A stretch of DNA of 64,000 nucleotides from Micromonospora arborensis (GCF_003205615.1 NZ_PYBV01000005.1:433793-497792); one strand, 5' to 3'. Shown: positions 10,361-19,994, counted from the stretch's first letter. A program made the numbers and translations. The notes: generated by a model not told the origin, from the sequence alone.

Positions 10361-12088
10361 ATGCCCGCCGCACACCTGCTCATCGGCCCACTTCTGCGGC
10401 GAGTGGTGGACACCCGGGCCACCGTCTGGGTGGAGACGGCGGCGCCCGCCGTGGTCACGGTCCGCACCGCCGGCGGCGCCACCGGCACCGCGCCCACCTT
10501 CTCGGCGTACGACCACCACTACGCCCTCGTGGTGGTGGAGGGGCTCACTCCGGACAGCGAGACCACCTACGAGGTGCTGGTCGACGATGAGGTGGTCTGG
10601 CCGGTGCCGAGCACCGGTTTCCCGCCGAGTGTGATCCGCACCCGGGCCGCCGATGATCGGCACCAGCCGGTCAGCCTGATCTTCGGCTCGTGTCGGGAGA
10701 CCACCCAGCACGCCACCACCCGGAAGCTGCCGCCGGACGCCCTGGACGCGTACGCCCGGCGGTTGATGGCCGACCCGGAGTCGAACCCGCTTCCTGACCT
10801 GCTGGTGCTGCTCGGTGACCAGGTCTACGCCGACGTCACCTCGCCGACGGTGCGCCGGCTGCTGCGTCGGCGGCGGCGGCGTCCGAAGGACGCCCCGGCC
10901 GACCAGGTGGTGAGCTTCGACGAGTACACCAAGCTCTACCTGGAGTCCTGGCGTGATCCGGAGATCCGCTGGCTGCTCTCCACCGTGCCGAGCGTGATGA
11001 TCTTCGACGACCACGAGATCATCGACGACTGGAACACCTCGGCGGCGTGGCGTGCGGAGGTGCGCGAGCAGCCGTGGTGGCAGGAGCGGATCGGCAGCGG
11101 GCTCGCCTCGTACTGGGTCTACCAGCACCTGGGCAACCTCTCCCCGGACGAGGTCGCCACCGATCCGGTCTTCGCCAAGGTCGCCGCCGCCGAGGACGCC
11201 ACCGGCGTGCTGCGTGAGTTCGGGCACCGGGTCGATCAGGAGTCGGACGTGGCGCACGACACCGAACGTTGGCGCGCAGTGCAGTACCAGTGGAGCTACG
11301 CCCTGGACCTGGGCCGGACCCGGTTGGTCATGCTGGACAACCGGTGCAGCCGGGTGCTCGATGCGGGCAGTCGGGCCATGCTGCCGCCCGGCGAGTGGGC
11401 CTGGTTCCTCGACCAGGCGCACGGCGTCTACGACCATCTGGTGGTCGGCGCTTCGCTGCCCTGGCTGCTTCCGCAGGGCATCCACCACATCGAGGCGTGG
11501 AACGAGAAGCTGGCCGAATCGCGTCGCCCCTGGGTGGCGCGGGGGGCGGAGAAGCTGCGCCGCGCACTGGACCTGGAGCACTGGGCGGCGTTCCGGCGTT
11601 CCTTCGACGCGCTCGCGGAGACGTTCGCCCGGATCGGCACCGGCACCCCGGGGCAGTCCGGCGCTCGGGTCGGCGCCGGGCCGGCGTACGCCCCGCCGGC
11701 GTCGATAAGTGTGCTCTCCGGGGATGTGCACCACTCGTACGTGGCGCGGGCCCGGTTCCTCGACCCGGCGGTGGTCACTCCGGTGCATCAACTCACCTGC
11801 TCGCCGATCCACAACCAGGTGCCGGCCGGCATCCGTCCGCTGATGCGGTTGGGCTGGTCGTCCGGCCCGGCGGGGGCCACCCGGGCGCTGGCCCGCTCGG
11901 CGGGTGTCCGCCGCCCCAAGGTGCGTTGGCACAGGCTGGCCGGGCCGTACTTCGGCAACGCCGTCGCCACGCTGACCCATCGGGGCCGGGGGGCCGAGGT
12001 GACCATCGAGGGCACCACGAGTGACGGTCACCTACGCCCGGTGATGCACCGCCGACTCTCCGGTGCCGATCGAGCAACGTCGCCGTAG
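10361..12088 (+). CDS. PhoD-like alkaline phosphatase family protein
   Basis: 575-aa metallophosphoesterase of the PhoD superfamily. An N-terminal beta-sandwich (residues 1-100) precedes the catalytic domain with SLIFGSCRETTQH, LLVLLGDQVYADVTS, MIFDDHEIIDDWN and near the C-terminus VLSGDVHHSYVAR, the metal-binding Asp/His set of this family. No signal peptide is visible at the ATG start at 10361 (MPAAHLLIGPLLRR), unlike secreted Tat-dependent PhoD, so it is probably cytoplasmic. The gene is followed after 10 bases by a MarR regulator and may share its transcript. Substrate unknown. Confidence 0.88.
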   Translation: MPAAHLLIGPLLRRVVDTRATVWVETAAPAVVTVRTAGGATGTAPTFSAYDHHYALVVVEGLTPDSETTYEVLVDDEVVWPVPSTGFPPSVIRTRAADDRHQPVSLIFGSCRETTQHATTRKLPPDALDAYARRLMADPESNPLPDLLVLLGDQVYADVTSPTVRRLLRRRRRRPKDAPADQVVSFDEYTKLYLESWRDPEIRWLLSTVPSVMIFDDHEIIDDWNTSAAWRAEVREQPWWQERIGSGLASYWVYQHLGNLSPDEVATDPVFAKVAAAEDATGVLREFGHRVDQESDVAHDTERWRAVQYQWSYALDLGRTRLVMLDNRCSRVLDAGSRAMLPPGEWAWFLDQAHGVYDHLVVGASLPWLLPQGIHHIEAWNEKLAESRRPWVARGAEKLRRALDLEHWAAFRRSFDALAETFARIGTGTPGQSGARVGAGPAYAPPASISVLSGDVHHSYVARARFLDPAVVTPVHQLTCSPIHNQVPAGIRPLMRLGWSSGPAGATRALARSAGVRRPKVRWHRLAGPYFGNAVATLTHRGRGAEVTIEGTTSDGHLRPVMHRRLSGADRATSP

Positions 12089-12098
12089 TCTCTACGCC

Positions 12099-12539
12099 GT
12101 GGATGAGCACCTGCCGGAACCGATCCGGGCGGTCGAGCACGAGCTGACCGCCCTGCTGCGTCGTGGGCGGGCGGTTTCGTGGGAAATCGCCCGAGAGGTG
12201 CACCCGACCCTTGAGCCGAACACCTACGGGCTGCTGCTCTGGCTGCGCCGCAGTGGGTCGATCCGGTTGACCGAGTTGGCGTCGCGGCTGGGCGTGGGCA
12301 AGGGGACGCTGAGTCGGCAGATCAACGCGCTGGAGGTGCTCGGCCTGGTCCACCGTGATCCGGATCCGAGCGACCGGCGGGCCGCCCAGATCAGCCTCAC
12401 CGATGAGGGCCAGCGCCGGTTCGACGTGGCCAGGTACGCCCGGTTGGGCGAATTCGTCCGTGCCCTGGACGGCTGGCCGGACCGGGACGTGGAGGAGTTC
12501 GCCCGGCTGCTCGGCCGCTTCAACGATTCCTGGCAGTAG
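12099..12539 (+). CDS. MarR-family transcriptional regulator
   Basis: Winged-helix repressor of about 146 aa. The recognition region is RLTELASRLGVGKGTLSRQI and the wing is around RDPDPSDRRAAQISLTDEG. The GTG at 12099 (VDEHLPEPIRAVEH) fits family length; an in-frame GTG at 12063 would overlap the previous gene. Neither has a clear ribosome site. The downstream exporter promoter carries two dyads typical of MarR operators, so this protein most likely represses the exporter, and perhaps itself, until a ligand binds. Confidence 0.9.
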   Translation: MDEHLPEPIRAVEHELTALLRRGRAVSWEIAREVHPTLEPNTYGLLLWLRRSGSIRLTELASRLGVGKGTLSRQINALEVLGLVHRDPDPSDRRAAQISLTDEGQRRFDVARYARLGEFVRALDGWPDRDVEEFARLLGRFNDSWQ

Positions 12540-12580
12540 CACCCCCGACGGCAGGGAATAGGGCGCCGCCCCCACAAGTT

Positions 12581-12621
12581 GTTGCTCAAGGCAACCAAGG
12601 CATACGGTTGCTTCAGGCAAC
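12581..12621 (+). promoter_or_regulatory. Paired 15-bp dyads, likely MarR operators of the exporter gene
   Basis: GTTGCTCAAGGCAAC (12581-12595) and GTTGCTTCAGGCAAC (12607-12621) are near-identical perfect dyads with GTTGC/GCAAC arms, 26 bp apart start to start. A possible -35 TTGTTG (12579-12584) and -10 TACGGT (12603-12608), 18 bp apart, overlap them, so occupancy would block RNA polymerase. They lie between the MarR gene and the MFS gene. Confidence 0.82.
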
Positions 12622-12687
12622 TCTCAGGCGACCCGCGTACCCAGCCCGCCGCCGCTCCACCTCTACTCCGCTCGGAGGCAACAAACG

Positions 12688-14307
12688 ATGAGCCAGGCGA
12701 CAGCGCCCACCCAGGCGACCGCCGTCAACATGACCCACCGGCAGATCCTGGAGGCGCTCTCCGGCCTGCTGCTGGGCCTGTTCGTCGCGATCCTCTCCTC
12801 CACGGTCATCTCGAACGCTCTGCCGCGGATCATCACCGAACTGCACGGCGGACAGTCCGCGTACACCTGGGTGGTGACCTCGGCCCTGCTCGCGACCACC
12901 GCGACCACCCCCATCTGGGGCAAGATGGCCGACCTGACCAGCAAGAAGACGCTGGTGCAGCTCGCCCTGGGGATCTACGTGCTGGGCTCGGTGCTGGCCG
13001 GCCTCGCCCAGGGCACCGGCGAGCTGATCGCCTGCCGCGTGCTGCAGGGCATCGGCGCCGGTGGCCTCACCGCGCTCGCCCAGGTGATCATGGCGACGAT
13101 GATCGCGCCGCGTGAGCGGGGTCGCTACAGCGGCTACCTCGGCGCCGTGATGGCCGTCGGCACCATCGGCGGACCACTGATCGGCGGCGTGATCGTCGAC
13201 ACCTCCTGGCTCGGCTGGCGCTGGTGCTTCTACGTCGGTGTGCCGTTCGCCATCGTCGCGCTGATCGTGCTGCAGAAGACCCTGCACCTGCCGGTGGTCA
13301 AGCGGAAGGCGCAGATCGACTGGTGGGGCGCCACCCTGATCACCGCGGCCGTCTCGGTGCTGCTGATCTGGGTCTCGCTCGCCGGCAACCAGTTCGCCTG
13401 GGCCTCCTGGCAGACCGCCGTCATGGTGGTCGGTGCCCTGCTCCTCGGCGCGCTGGCGATCCGGGTCGAGACCCGGGTGGCCGAGCCGATGATCCCGCCG
13501 CGGCTGTTCCGCAACCGCACCATCACCCTCGCCGTCATCGCCAGCATCGCGGTCGGCGTCGGCATGTTCGGCGCGTCGATCTTCCTCGGCCAGTACTTCC
13601 AGATCAGCCGTGGCGAGTCCCCGACGATGTCCGGCCTGATGACCCTGCCGATGATCCTCGGCCTGCTGGTCGCCTCCACGGTGGGCGGGCGGATCATCAC
13701 CAAGACCGGCCGGTGGAAGCGGTTCCTGGTGGCCGGCTCGGCGCTGCTCACCATCGGCTTCGCGCTCATGGGCACGCTGCGCGCGGACACCAGCTTCACC
13801 GTGCTCAGCGTCTACATGCTGCTGATCGGCGTCGGTCTGGGTCTGACCATGCAGAACCTGGTCCTCGCCGTGCAGAACACCGTCGGCCCGCACGAGCTCG
13901 GCGCGGCCAGTTCGGTGGTGGCGTTCTTCCGCAGCCTGGGCGGCGCGATCGGCGTCTCCGCGCTCGGAGCGGTGCTCGCCCACAAGGTCAAGGACTACAC
14001 CGCCGACGGCCTGGCCCAGCTCGGCATCCCCGCGTCCAGCTCGGGCAGCGGTGGCACCCTGCCCGACGTGCACACCCTGCCCGGCCCGCTGCGGGCGGTG
14101 GTGGAGAGCGCGTACGGCCACGGCGCCGGTGACATCTTCCTGACCGCCGCGCCCTTCGCGCTGGTCGCGCTGATCGCGGTGATCTTCATCAAGGAGGTCC
14201 CGCTGCGGCAACACAACGGCAACCCGGTTTCCAGCGAGGCCGAGCGGGAATCGACCCGCGCCGCCGACGCTGGTGCCGCAGTGGTCCGCACCGGCGAGCA
14301 GAGGTGA
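12688..14307 (+). CDS. MFS drug exporter, DHA2 (EmrB/QacA) family, 14 helices
   Basis: 539-aa proton-driven multidrug exporter. The DHA2 landmarks are present: helix 1 LSGLLLGLFVAILSSTVISN, motif A region WGKMADLTSKKTLVQ and motif C in GAVMAVGTIGGPLIGGVIVD. Hydrophobicity gives about 14 membrane segments with a short charged C-terminus. ATG at 12688 with GGAGG 9 bases upstream. It follows its probable repressor MarR and operator pair, and precedes a universal stress protein by 9 bases, so the two are likely one transcript. The substrate is unknown. Confidence 0.93.
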   Translation: MSQATAPTQATAVNMTHRQILEALSGLLLGLFVAILSSTVISNALPRIITELHGGQSAYTWVVTSALLATTATTPIWGKMADLTSKKTLVQLALGIYVLGSVLAGLAQGTGELIACRVLQGIGAGGLTALAQVIMATMIAPRERGRYSGYLGAVMAVGTIGGPLIGGVIVDTSWLGWRWCFYVGVPFAIVALIVLQKTLHLPVVKRKAQIDWWGATLITAAVSVLLIWVSLAGNQFAWASWQTAVMVVGALLLGALAIRVETRVAEPMIPPRLFRNRTITLAVIASIAVGVGMFGASIFLGQYFQISRGESPTMSGLMTLPMILGLLVASTVGGRIITKTGRWKRFLVAGSALLTIGFALMGTLRADTSFTVLSVYMLLIGVGLGLTMQNLVLAVQNTVGPHELGAASSVVAFFRSLGGAIGVSALGAVLAHKVKDYTADGLAQLGIPASSSGSGGTLPDVHTLPGPLRAVVESAYGHGAGDIFLTAAPFALVALIAVIFIKEVPLRQHNGNPVSSEAERESTRAADAGAAVVRTGEQR

Positions 14308-14316
14308 GGTAGGAGC

Positions 14317-14811
14317 ATGAGCGTGGGAGCACCGGACCGCGAGGAGTACGGCCCCCGGACCCGCCCGCTGCCCTTCGAACGGGGTACGGACGGCCCTCGG
14401 GTGATCATGGTGGGTGTCGACGGCACCCGCACCTCCGAGCGGGCCGGCTCCTACGCCGCCGGCCTGGCCCGCCGCCAGGGGGCCGCCCTGGTGGTGGTCT
14501 TCGTCAGCTCGGCGAGCGGGCTGTCCGCGCTGGTGCCCGGCATGGACGCCGGCGCGATCCAGCGCACCAACGACGAGTTGGCCGACGATCTGCGTCGTGA
14601 GTGCAGGCGCGGGGCCGAGCAGTGGGGCATCCCGGTGACCTTCCTGTTCCGGCGCGGCGACGCGTACGGCGAACTGTGCGCGGCGGCCGACGAGTTCCAG
14701 GCCGACATGGTCGTGGTGGGCGCCTCCGAGCAGGCCGGTCACCGGCTGGTCGGCTCGGTCGCCACCCGCCTGGTCCGCACCGGCCACTGGCCCGTCGTCG
14801 TCGTTCCCTGA
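14317..14811 (+). CDS. Universal stress protein (UspA family)
   Basis: 164-aa single-domain Usp. After a 27-residue leader the fold starts at VIMVGVDGTRTSERAGSYAA, and the nucleotide-binding end motif is VVVGASEQAGHRLVGSVATR followed by WPVVVVP, consistent with the ATP-binding class (G-2x-G-9x-G pattern, slightly degenerate). It starts 9 bases after the exporter stop with AGGTAGGAG just upstream of the ATG. Coupling to a MarR-regulated exporter suggests a stress-response role, but no specific partner can be named. Confidence 0.88.
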   Translation: MSVGAPDREEYGPRTRPLPFERGTDGPRVIMVGVDGTRTSERAGSYAAGLARRQGAALVVVFVSSASGLSALVPGMDAGAIQRTNDELADDLRRECRRGAEQWGIPVTFLFRRGDAYGELCAAADEFQADMVVVGASEQAGHRLVGSVATRLVRTGHWPVVVVP

Positions 14812-14876
14812 CGCGCACGGGCCGGCCCGGCGGTAATGGGCTCGCCGATGTCGGTGGGTACCGACAGGATGGTCGG

Positions 14877-15407
14877 ATGACCTGGAGAGCACCCGAGATC
14901 GACCGCCAGAACGAGCCCTACGTCGGTGACGAGCGCACCCTGCTGGAGGGCTGGCTCGACTACCACCGGCAGACGTTGCTGCTCAAGTGCGCCGGCCTGA
15001 CGGCCGAGCAGCTGAGGACGCCCAGCGTGGAGCCCTCCGGGCTGACGCTGCTCGGGCTGGTGCGGCACATGGCCGACGTGGAGCGTTGGTGGTTCCGCAT
15101 CCGCGCCGCAGGTGAGGACATCACCGGCCTCTTCGACGACGATGAGGACCCGGACGCCGACCTCAACGCCGTCGCCGGGGCCGACGCGGAGGCCGCCTTC
15201 GCCACCTTCGCCGCCGAGGTGGAGGCCGCCCGTAAGGCCGCCGCCGGCCTGCCGCTGGACCGGACCTTCGTACGGCCCCGCCGGGACGGCACCAGCGACG
15301 AGCTCAACGTCCGCTGGGTCTACCTGCACATGATCGAGGAGTACGCCCGGCACAACGGTCACGCCGACCTGATCCGGGAACGCATCGACGGCGTCACCGG
15401 CGACTGA
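14877..15407 (+). CDS. DinB/DUF664-family protein
   Basis: 176-aa four-helix-bundle protein of the DinB-like superfamily, which includes mycothiol- and bacillithiol-dependent transferases. Potential metal-binding histidines lie at LVRHMADVERWW and YLHMIEEYARHNGHADL, the usual triad spacing. An acidic insert (DDDEDPDAD) is in the middle. ATG at 14877 (MTWRAPEIDRQNEP); a longer upstream frame would be out of keeping with the family. Mycothiol dependence is a reasonable guess in an actinomycete but is not shown. The 3' end is convergent with the HAD gene at 15415. Confidence 0.82.
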   Translation: MTWRAPEIDRQNEPYVGDERTLLEGWLDYHRQTLLLKCAGLTAEQLRTPSVEPSGLTLLGLVRHMADVERWWFRIRAAGEDITGLFDDDEDPDADLNAVAGADAEAAFATFAAEVEAARKAAAGLPLDRTFVRPRRDGTSDELNVRWVYLHMIEEYARHNGHADLIRERIDGVTGD

Positions 15408-15414
15408 CCAGCGC

Positions 15415-16035
15415 TCAGTAGTCGAGCGCCGCCCGCAGGTAGCGCAGGTCGGCGTGGCCGCCCCAGCGGTGCGCCGACAGCCCCGCGGACCGAGCGCCCC
15501 GCACGGCCCAGTCCTCGTCGTCGACGAAGAGGACCCGGGCCGGCGGGGTGGCCAGGGCCACGCAGGCGGCCTGGAAGTACTCCGGGGCGGGCTTGTGCAC
15601 GCCGACCACCGATGAGTTGACCACCACGTCCAGCTCGCCGACCAGGCCGAGCGCGGCCAGGTCGGCGTCGAGCAGGTCGGTGGCGTTGGTGCCCAGCCCG
15701 ACCCGGACGCCCGCCGCACGGACCTCCCGGACGAACGCCAGCACCTCCTGGTCGACCTCTCCCCGGTAGCTCTGCCACTGCTCGACGGCAGCGCGGGCCC
15801 GATCCGGGCTGCCCACCGACTCGGTCAGGGCGTCCGCCACGCTGCTCATCCACTCGGTGTGGCTGACCTTGCCGGTGAGCACCGGCTGGAGCCGCCCCCA
15901 CTGCATGGCGATCTCGCCGAGCACCCCCTCGGAGAGGCCGTACTCCCGCTCGACAACGGCGGCCACCGCCGGGTCCCACCGACGCAGTACGCCGTCGAAG
16001 TCCAGCAGGAGCGCCGTCGCGCGTTCCCGAGCCAC
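15415..16035 (-). CDS. HAD-superfamily hydrolase (subfamily IA)
   Basis: 206-aa phosphatase-like protein. Motif I is LLLDFDGVLRRW (nucleophile Asp), motif II is LGTNATD, motif III includes the K of VGVHKPAPEYF, and motif IV is VLFVDDEDWAVRGA. The cap region lies between motifs I and II. It starts with a GTG whose G is the last base of the smc stop (TAGTG), so translation is coupled to smc. Substrate unknown; small-molecule phosphomonoesters are usual for this class. Confidence 0.88.
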   Translation of the reverse strand: MARERATALLLDFDGVLRRWDPAVAAVVEREYGLSEGVLGEIAMQWGRLQPVLTGKVSHTEWMSSVADALTESVGSPDRARAAVEQWQSYRGEVDQEVLAFVREVRAAGVRVGLGTNATDLLDADLAALGLVGELDVVVNSSVVGVHKPAPEYFQAACVALATPPARVLFVDDEDWAVRGARSAGLSAHRWGGHADLRYLRAALDY

Positions 16036-19000
16036 TACCCGTTCTCCTCGCCGCGGCCGTGCCGCTGGTCGTCCTCGTCGGCTCGGTTGAGCCGTTGACT
16101 GATCACCTGGGTGACGCCGCTGCGCATGGTCACGCCGTAGAGCGCGTCGGCGATCTCCATCGTCCGCTTCTGGTGCGTGATGACGATGAGCTGGCTCTTC
16201 TCCCGCAACTGTGCCAGCAATGTGATCAACCGGCCCAGGTTCACGTCGTCCAGGGCCGCCTCCACCTCGTCCATGATGTAGAACGGGCTGGGCCGGGCGC
16301 GGAAGATCGCCACCAGCATGGCCACCGCGGTCAGCGACCGCTCGCCACCGGAGAGCAGCGACAGCCGCTTGATCTTCTTGCCCGGAGGGCGGGCCTCCAC
16401 CTCGACACCGGTGGTGAGCAGGTCGTCGGGGTCGGTGAGGATCAGCCGGCCCTCGCCACCGGGGAAGAGCACGGTGAACACCTGCTCGAACTCCCGCGCG
16501 GTGTCCTCGAACGCGTGGGCGAAGACCTCCAGGATCCGCTCGTCCACGTCCTTGACCACGGTGAGCAGGTCCCGACGGGTGGCCTTGAGGTCCTCCAACT
16601 GCTCGGAGAGGAACTTGTAGCGCTCCTCCAGCGCGGCGAACTCCTCCAGCGCGAGCGGGTTGACCTTGCCGAGCAGGGCCAACTCGCGTTCCGCCTTGGC
16701 GGCCCGCTTCTCCTGCACCGGCCGCTCGTAGCGCACCGGCTCCGGCACCGGCAGGCCGTCCCGTTCGGCCATCGCGACATCGACCTGGGTCGGCGGGACG
16801 GGCTGCGCGGGGCCGTACTCGGCGACAAGCGTCTCCACGTCCAACCCGAAGTCCTCGGCAGCCTTCGCCTCCAACTGCTCGATACGCAGCCGTTGCTCGG
16901 CACGGGCGACCTCGTCGCGGTGCACCTGGCTGGTCAGCCGCTCCAACTCCGCGCCGAGCCGCTTGGCCGCCCCGCGTACCTCCTGCAGCTCCGCCTCGCG
17001 GGCGGCGCGTTCCCGGGCGACGGCGTCGCGGTGCTCCTCGGCCGTCGCGATCGAGGTGGTCAGCCGGGTGAGCGCCTCCCGGGCACCGCCGGCGACGGCC
17101 CGGGCGATGCCCGCGCCCCGGGTCCGCGCGGCCCGGCGGGCCGCGGCACGTTCCCGGGCGGCCCGCTCCGCGGTGGCCTGCCGCGCCAGCGAGTCGGCCC
17201 GCCCGGCGATCGAGGAGACACGCTCCTCGGCGGTACGCACCGCGAGCCGGACCTCCATCTCGTTCTGCCGCGCCTGCGGCACCATGGCGGCGAGCTGGTC
17301 CCGTTCCTCGGTGGAGGGCTCGGCGTCGGCCGGGGTCTCCTCGGCCAGCCGCAGCCGCTCCTCCAACTCCTCCAGCGTGGTGAGGTCCCGCTGCCGGGCC
17401 GCCTCTGCGCGGGCCCGGGATTCGCCGAGGCGGTCGGTCTCCGCCTTCGCGGAACGTGCTGCCGCGCCCAGCTCGGCCAGCCGGCGGGCGGCGGCGTTGC
17501 GGTGGCTCTCCGCCTCGCGCTTCTCCGCGGCGGCGTGCTGCACGGCCTCCTTCGCGGCGGCCACCTCGGCGCGCGCCTCGACGAGCTGGTCCCGCAGCTC
17601 CGCGCCACCGCGCTCGGCGGTGAGCCGGTTGGTACGGGCCTCCTCGACGGCGGCCTGCACCTCGATGTAACTGGGCGCCTTGGCCGACCCGCCAGCCGCC
17701 GCGTACGCCCCGACCACGTCACCGTCCGGGGTGACCGCCCGCAGCTCGGGGTTGCTGGCGACCAGCTCGGCAGCGGCGGCGAGATCATCGACGAGGGCCA
17801 CGTCCCGCAGTGCCCGGTGCACCGCCGGACGCAGCTCCGCGCTGCACTCCACCAGGTCGGGTGCCCACCGGGCGTCATCGGGCAGCTTCGGGCGCAGCGC
17901 GTCCGCGGAGCCGGTCATGCCGGGCCCCGCCGGGCTGCCGACGAGCAGGCCAGCCCGGCCGGCGTCGGAGATCTTCAGCAGCCGCATCGCCTCGACGGCC
18001 TCGTCCACCCCGCTGACGGCGACCGCGTCGGCGAGGCCGCCGAGCGCGGCGGCCAGCGCGGCCTCGTGGCCCGGCGCGACGGTGAGCAGCCCGGCGAGAC
18101 TGCCGAGCAGGCCCGGTACGTCGCCAGCGCGGGCGAGCAGCGCACCCGCGCCATCCTTGCGCCGCAGACCCAGTGCGAGCGCCTCTTCCCGTGCCTTCCA
18201 GGTGGCGGCGTCCTTCTCCGCCGTCCGCTCGGCGTCGGCCAGCGATCGCACGGTGGCTTGTGCCCGCTCCTGCACGGCGACGGCTTCGGCGTGCCGGGCG
18301 TCGAGGTCCGCGTTGTCGCGGTCGGCCTCGGTGGACTGGGCGGCCACCGCGTCCAGGTCGGCCTGCGCCTGCTCGGCGCGACCCAACGCGTCGGCGTGCG
18401 CGACGGCGAGCCGTTCGATCTCCTCACCGGCGCTGGTGGTCCGGGCTCGAGCCGAGTTGACCTGGCCGGTGAGCCGGGCCATCCCCTCCCGCCGGTCGGC
18501 GATGGCCTTGGCCGCGGCGACCAGCTCCCGCTCGGCGGCGGCGAGCTGCCGTTCCAGCTCCTGGCGGTGCTCGACCGCCTCGGCCAGCCGGATCTGGTCG
18601 TCGGTGAGCGCCGCGCGCAGCTCCTCCTCCTGCTCGCGGACGCGTTCCGCCTCGGCCTCCAGCTGGTCCGGATCGCGGCCGGGCCGCTCGTCGTCACCGC
18701 TGGTGCTGAGGTGCCGCAGCCGCTCCCGGGCCAACTGCTCGATCGAACGGAAGCGTTCCTGCAGGGCGGACAGCTTGTACCAGGTGTCCTGGGCGGCGGC
18801 GAGCAGCGGAGCGTCCTCGGCGAGGGCGGCCTCCAGCTCGCCGAGCCGGCCCTGCACCTCGGCGTGCTCGCCCTCGATCTGCTCGCGCCGCTCCCGCAGC
18901 GCCGTCTCGTCGGCGATCTCCCGGTCGAGGGTGGTACGCAGGGTGGCCAGGTCGTCGGCGAGCAGGCGCAGCCGGGCGTCGCGCAGGTTGGCCTGGATGG

Positions 19001-19649
19001 CGGCGGCGCGCCGGGCCACCTCCGCCTGCCGGCCGAGCGGCTTGAGCTGGCGGCGCAGCTCGGCGGTGAGGTCGGTGAGCCGGTTGAGGTTGGTCTGCAT
19101 CGCGTCGAGCTTGCGCAGGGCCTTTTCCTTGCGCTTGCGGTGCTTGAGGACGCCGGCCGCCTCCTCGATGAAGGCCCGGCGGTCCTCCGGCTTGGCGTGC
19201 AGCATGCCGTCGAGCCGACCCTGCCCGACGATGATGTGCATCTCCCGGCCGATGCCGGAGTCGGAGAGCAGTTCCTGGATGTCGAGCAAGCGGCACGTGT
19301 TGCCGTTGATCTCGTATTCGCTCTCGCCGGAGCGGAACATCCGGCGGGTGATGGAGACCTCGGTGTACTCGATCGGCAGCGCGCCGTCGGTGTTGTCGAT
19401 GGTGAGGGTGACCTCGGCGCGACCCAGCGGTGCCCGGCCGGCCGTGCCGGCGAAGATGACGTCCTCCATCTTGCCGCCGCGCAGGGCCTTGGCGCCCTGC
19501 TCGCCGAGGACCCAGGCGATGGCGTCGACGACGTTGGACTTGCCCGAGCCGTTCGGGCCCACCACGCAGGTGATCCCGGGCTCCAGCTTCAACGTCGTGG
19601 CGGAGGCGAAGGATTTGAACCCCTTCACCGTCAGGCTCTTGAGATACAC
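16035..19649 (-). CDS. smc: Chromosome condensation and segregation ATPase SMC
   Basis: 1204-aa SMC protein that organises and segregates the chromosome with ScpA/ScpB. N-terminal Walker A is CVVGPNGSGKSNVVDAIAWV; long coiled coils flank a hinge at roughly residues 500-650; the C-terminal head has the signature LLSGGERSLTAVAML and Walker B PFYIMDEVEAALDDVNL. The start is set at the GTG at 19649 (VYLKSLTVKGFKSF), with a GAGAAG ribosome site; an in-frame start at 19745 would add an Arg/His-rich leader not found in the family. The coils are rich in Ala, Arg and Glu. Confidence 0.97.
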   Translation of the reverse strand: MYLKSLTVKGFKSFASATTLKLEPGITCVVGPNGSGKSNVVDAIAWVLGEQGAKALRGGKMEDVIFAGTAGRAPLGRAEVTLTIDNTDGALPIEYTEVSITRRMFRSGESEYEINGNTCRLLDIQELLSDSGIGREMHIIVGQGRLDGMLHAKPEDRRAFIEEAAGVLKHRKRKEKALRKLDAMQTNLNRLTDLTAELRRQLKPLGRQAEVARRAAAIQANLRDARLRLLADDLATLRTTLDREIADETALRERREQIEGEHAEVQGRLGELEAALAEDAPLLAAAQDTWYKLSALQERFRSIEQLARERLRHLSTSGDDERPGRDPDQLEAEAERVREQEEELRAALTDDQIRLAEAVEHRQELERQLAAAERELVAAAKAIADRREGMARLTGQVNSARARTTSAGEEIERLAVAHADALGRAEQAQADLDAVAAQSTEADRDNADLDARHAEAVAVQERAQATVRSLADAERTAEKDAATWKAREEALALGLRRKDGAGALLARAGDVPGLLGSLAGLLTVAPGHEAALAAALGGLADAVAVSGVDEAVEAMRLLKISDAGRAGLLVGSPAGPGMTGSADALRPKLPDDARWAPDLVECSAELRPAVHRALRDVALVDDLAAAAELVASNPELRAVTPDGDVVGAYAAAGGSAKAPSYIEVQAAVEEARTNRLTAERGGAELRDQLVEARAEVAAAKEAVQHAAAEKREAESHRNAAARRLAELGAAARSAKAETDRLGESRARAEAARQRDLTTLEELEERLRLAEETPADAEPSTEERDQLAAMVPQARQNEMEVRLAVRTAEERVSSIAGRADSLARQATAERAARERAAARRAARTRGAGIARAVAGGAREALTRLTTSIATAEEHRDAVARERAAREAELQEVRGAAKRLGAELERLTSQVHRDEVARAEQRLRIEQLEAKAAEDFGLDVETLVAEYGPAQPVPPTQVDVAMAERDGLPVPEPVRYERPVQEKRAAKAERELALLGKVNPLALEEFAALEERYKFLSEQLEDLKATRRDLLTVVKDVDERILEVFAHAFEDTAREFEQVFTVLFPGGEGRLILTDPDDLLTTGVEVEARPPGKKIKRLSLLSGGERSLTAVAMLVAIFRARPSPFYIMDEVEAALDDVNLGRLITLLAQLREKSQLIVITHQKRTMEIADALYGVTMRSGVTQVISQRLNRADEDDQRHGRGEENG

Positions 19650-19994
19650 CTTCTCGATCCTCGTCCGGTGGCCGCCGTACCGTCGCCGGCTGTGGGGACC
19701 TGGGTGAACTCGCAGACTAACCCGGAGGTGGAAGCGGGCCGGCACGCGACCCGCCCCGGGTCGCGTCGGTCGAGGACGCGCTGTTGTTCCGTCGGCCGCG
19801 AGAAAGACAAGAGCCGTTCATGATCGGCTTATCCGGTGACGCGCTATTCGGATCTCGTCGGCACGGTTCCGGCGCCATCGACGACAAGATCATAAATCGT
19901 CGGCGCCGAAAGGGGCCGGACAGCGTTGCGCGCCGGCACAGACGTGTCGGCGCGCATTTTTGCGATAGTGCGATTCAGTTTTTCGACGCGAAGA
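19650..19994. other. Gene-free gap between smc and the small coiled-coil gene
   Basis: 345 bases with no supported gene. It holds the smc promoter region, the strong hairpin at 19927-19956 and a weaker dyad near 19870-19910 (CGGCGCC and CGACGA facing TCGTCGGCGCCG). Local base composition is more AT-rich than the neighbours. Confidence 0.7.
19927..19956 (-). terminator. GC-rich hairpin after the small coiled-coil gene
   Basis: 13-bp stem with one G-U-type mismatch (TGCGCGCCGGCAC and GTGTCGGCGCGCA) and a 4-base loop, about 40 bases downstream of the small gene's stop. The run of five T lies on the plus-strand side, so as a U-tailed terminator it would work rightward; leftward it is a tail-less hairpin, common in actinobacteria. 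Confidence 0.6.

Noticed and set aside
16059..19823. 1254-codon plus-strand open frame opposite smc
   Set aside because: Low-complexity composition (Gly, Leu, Val, Arg, His) typical of antisense GC frames; smc on the minus strand has every family motif.
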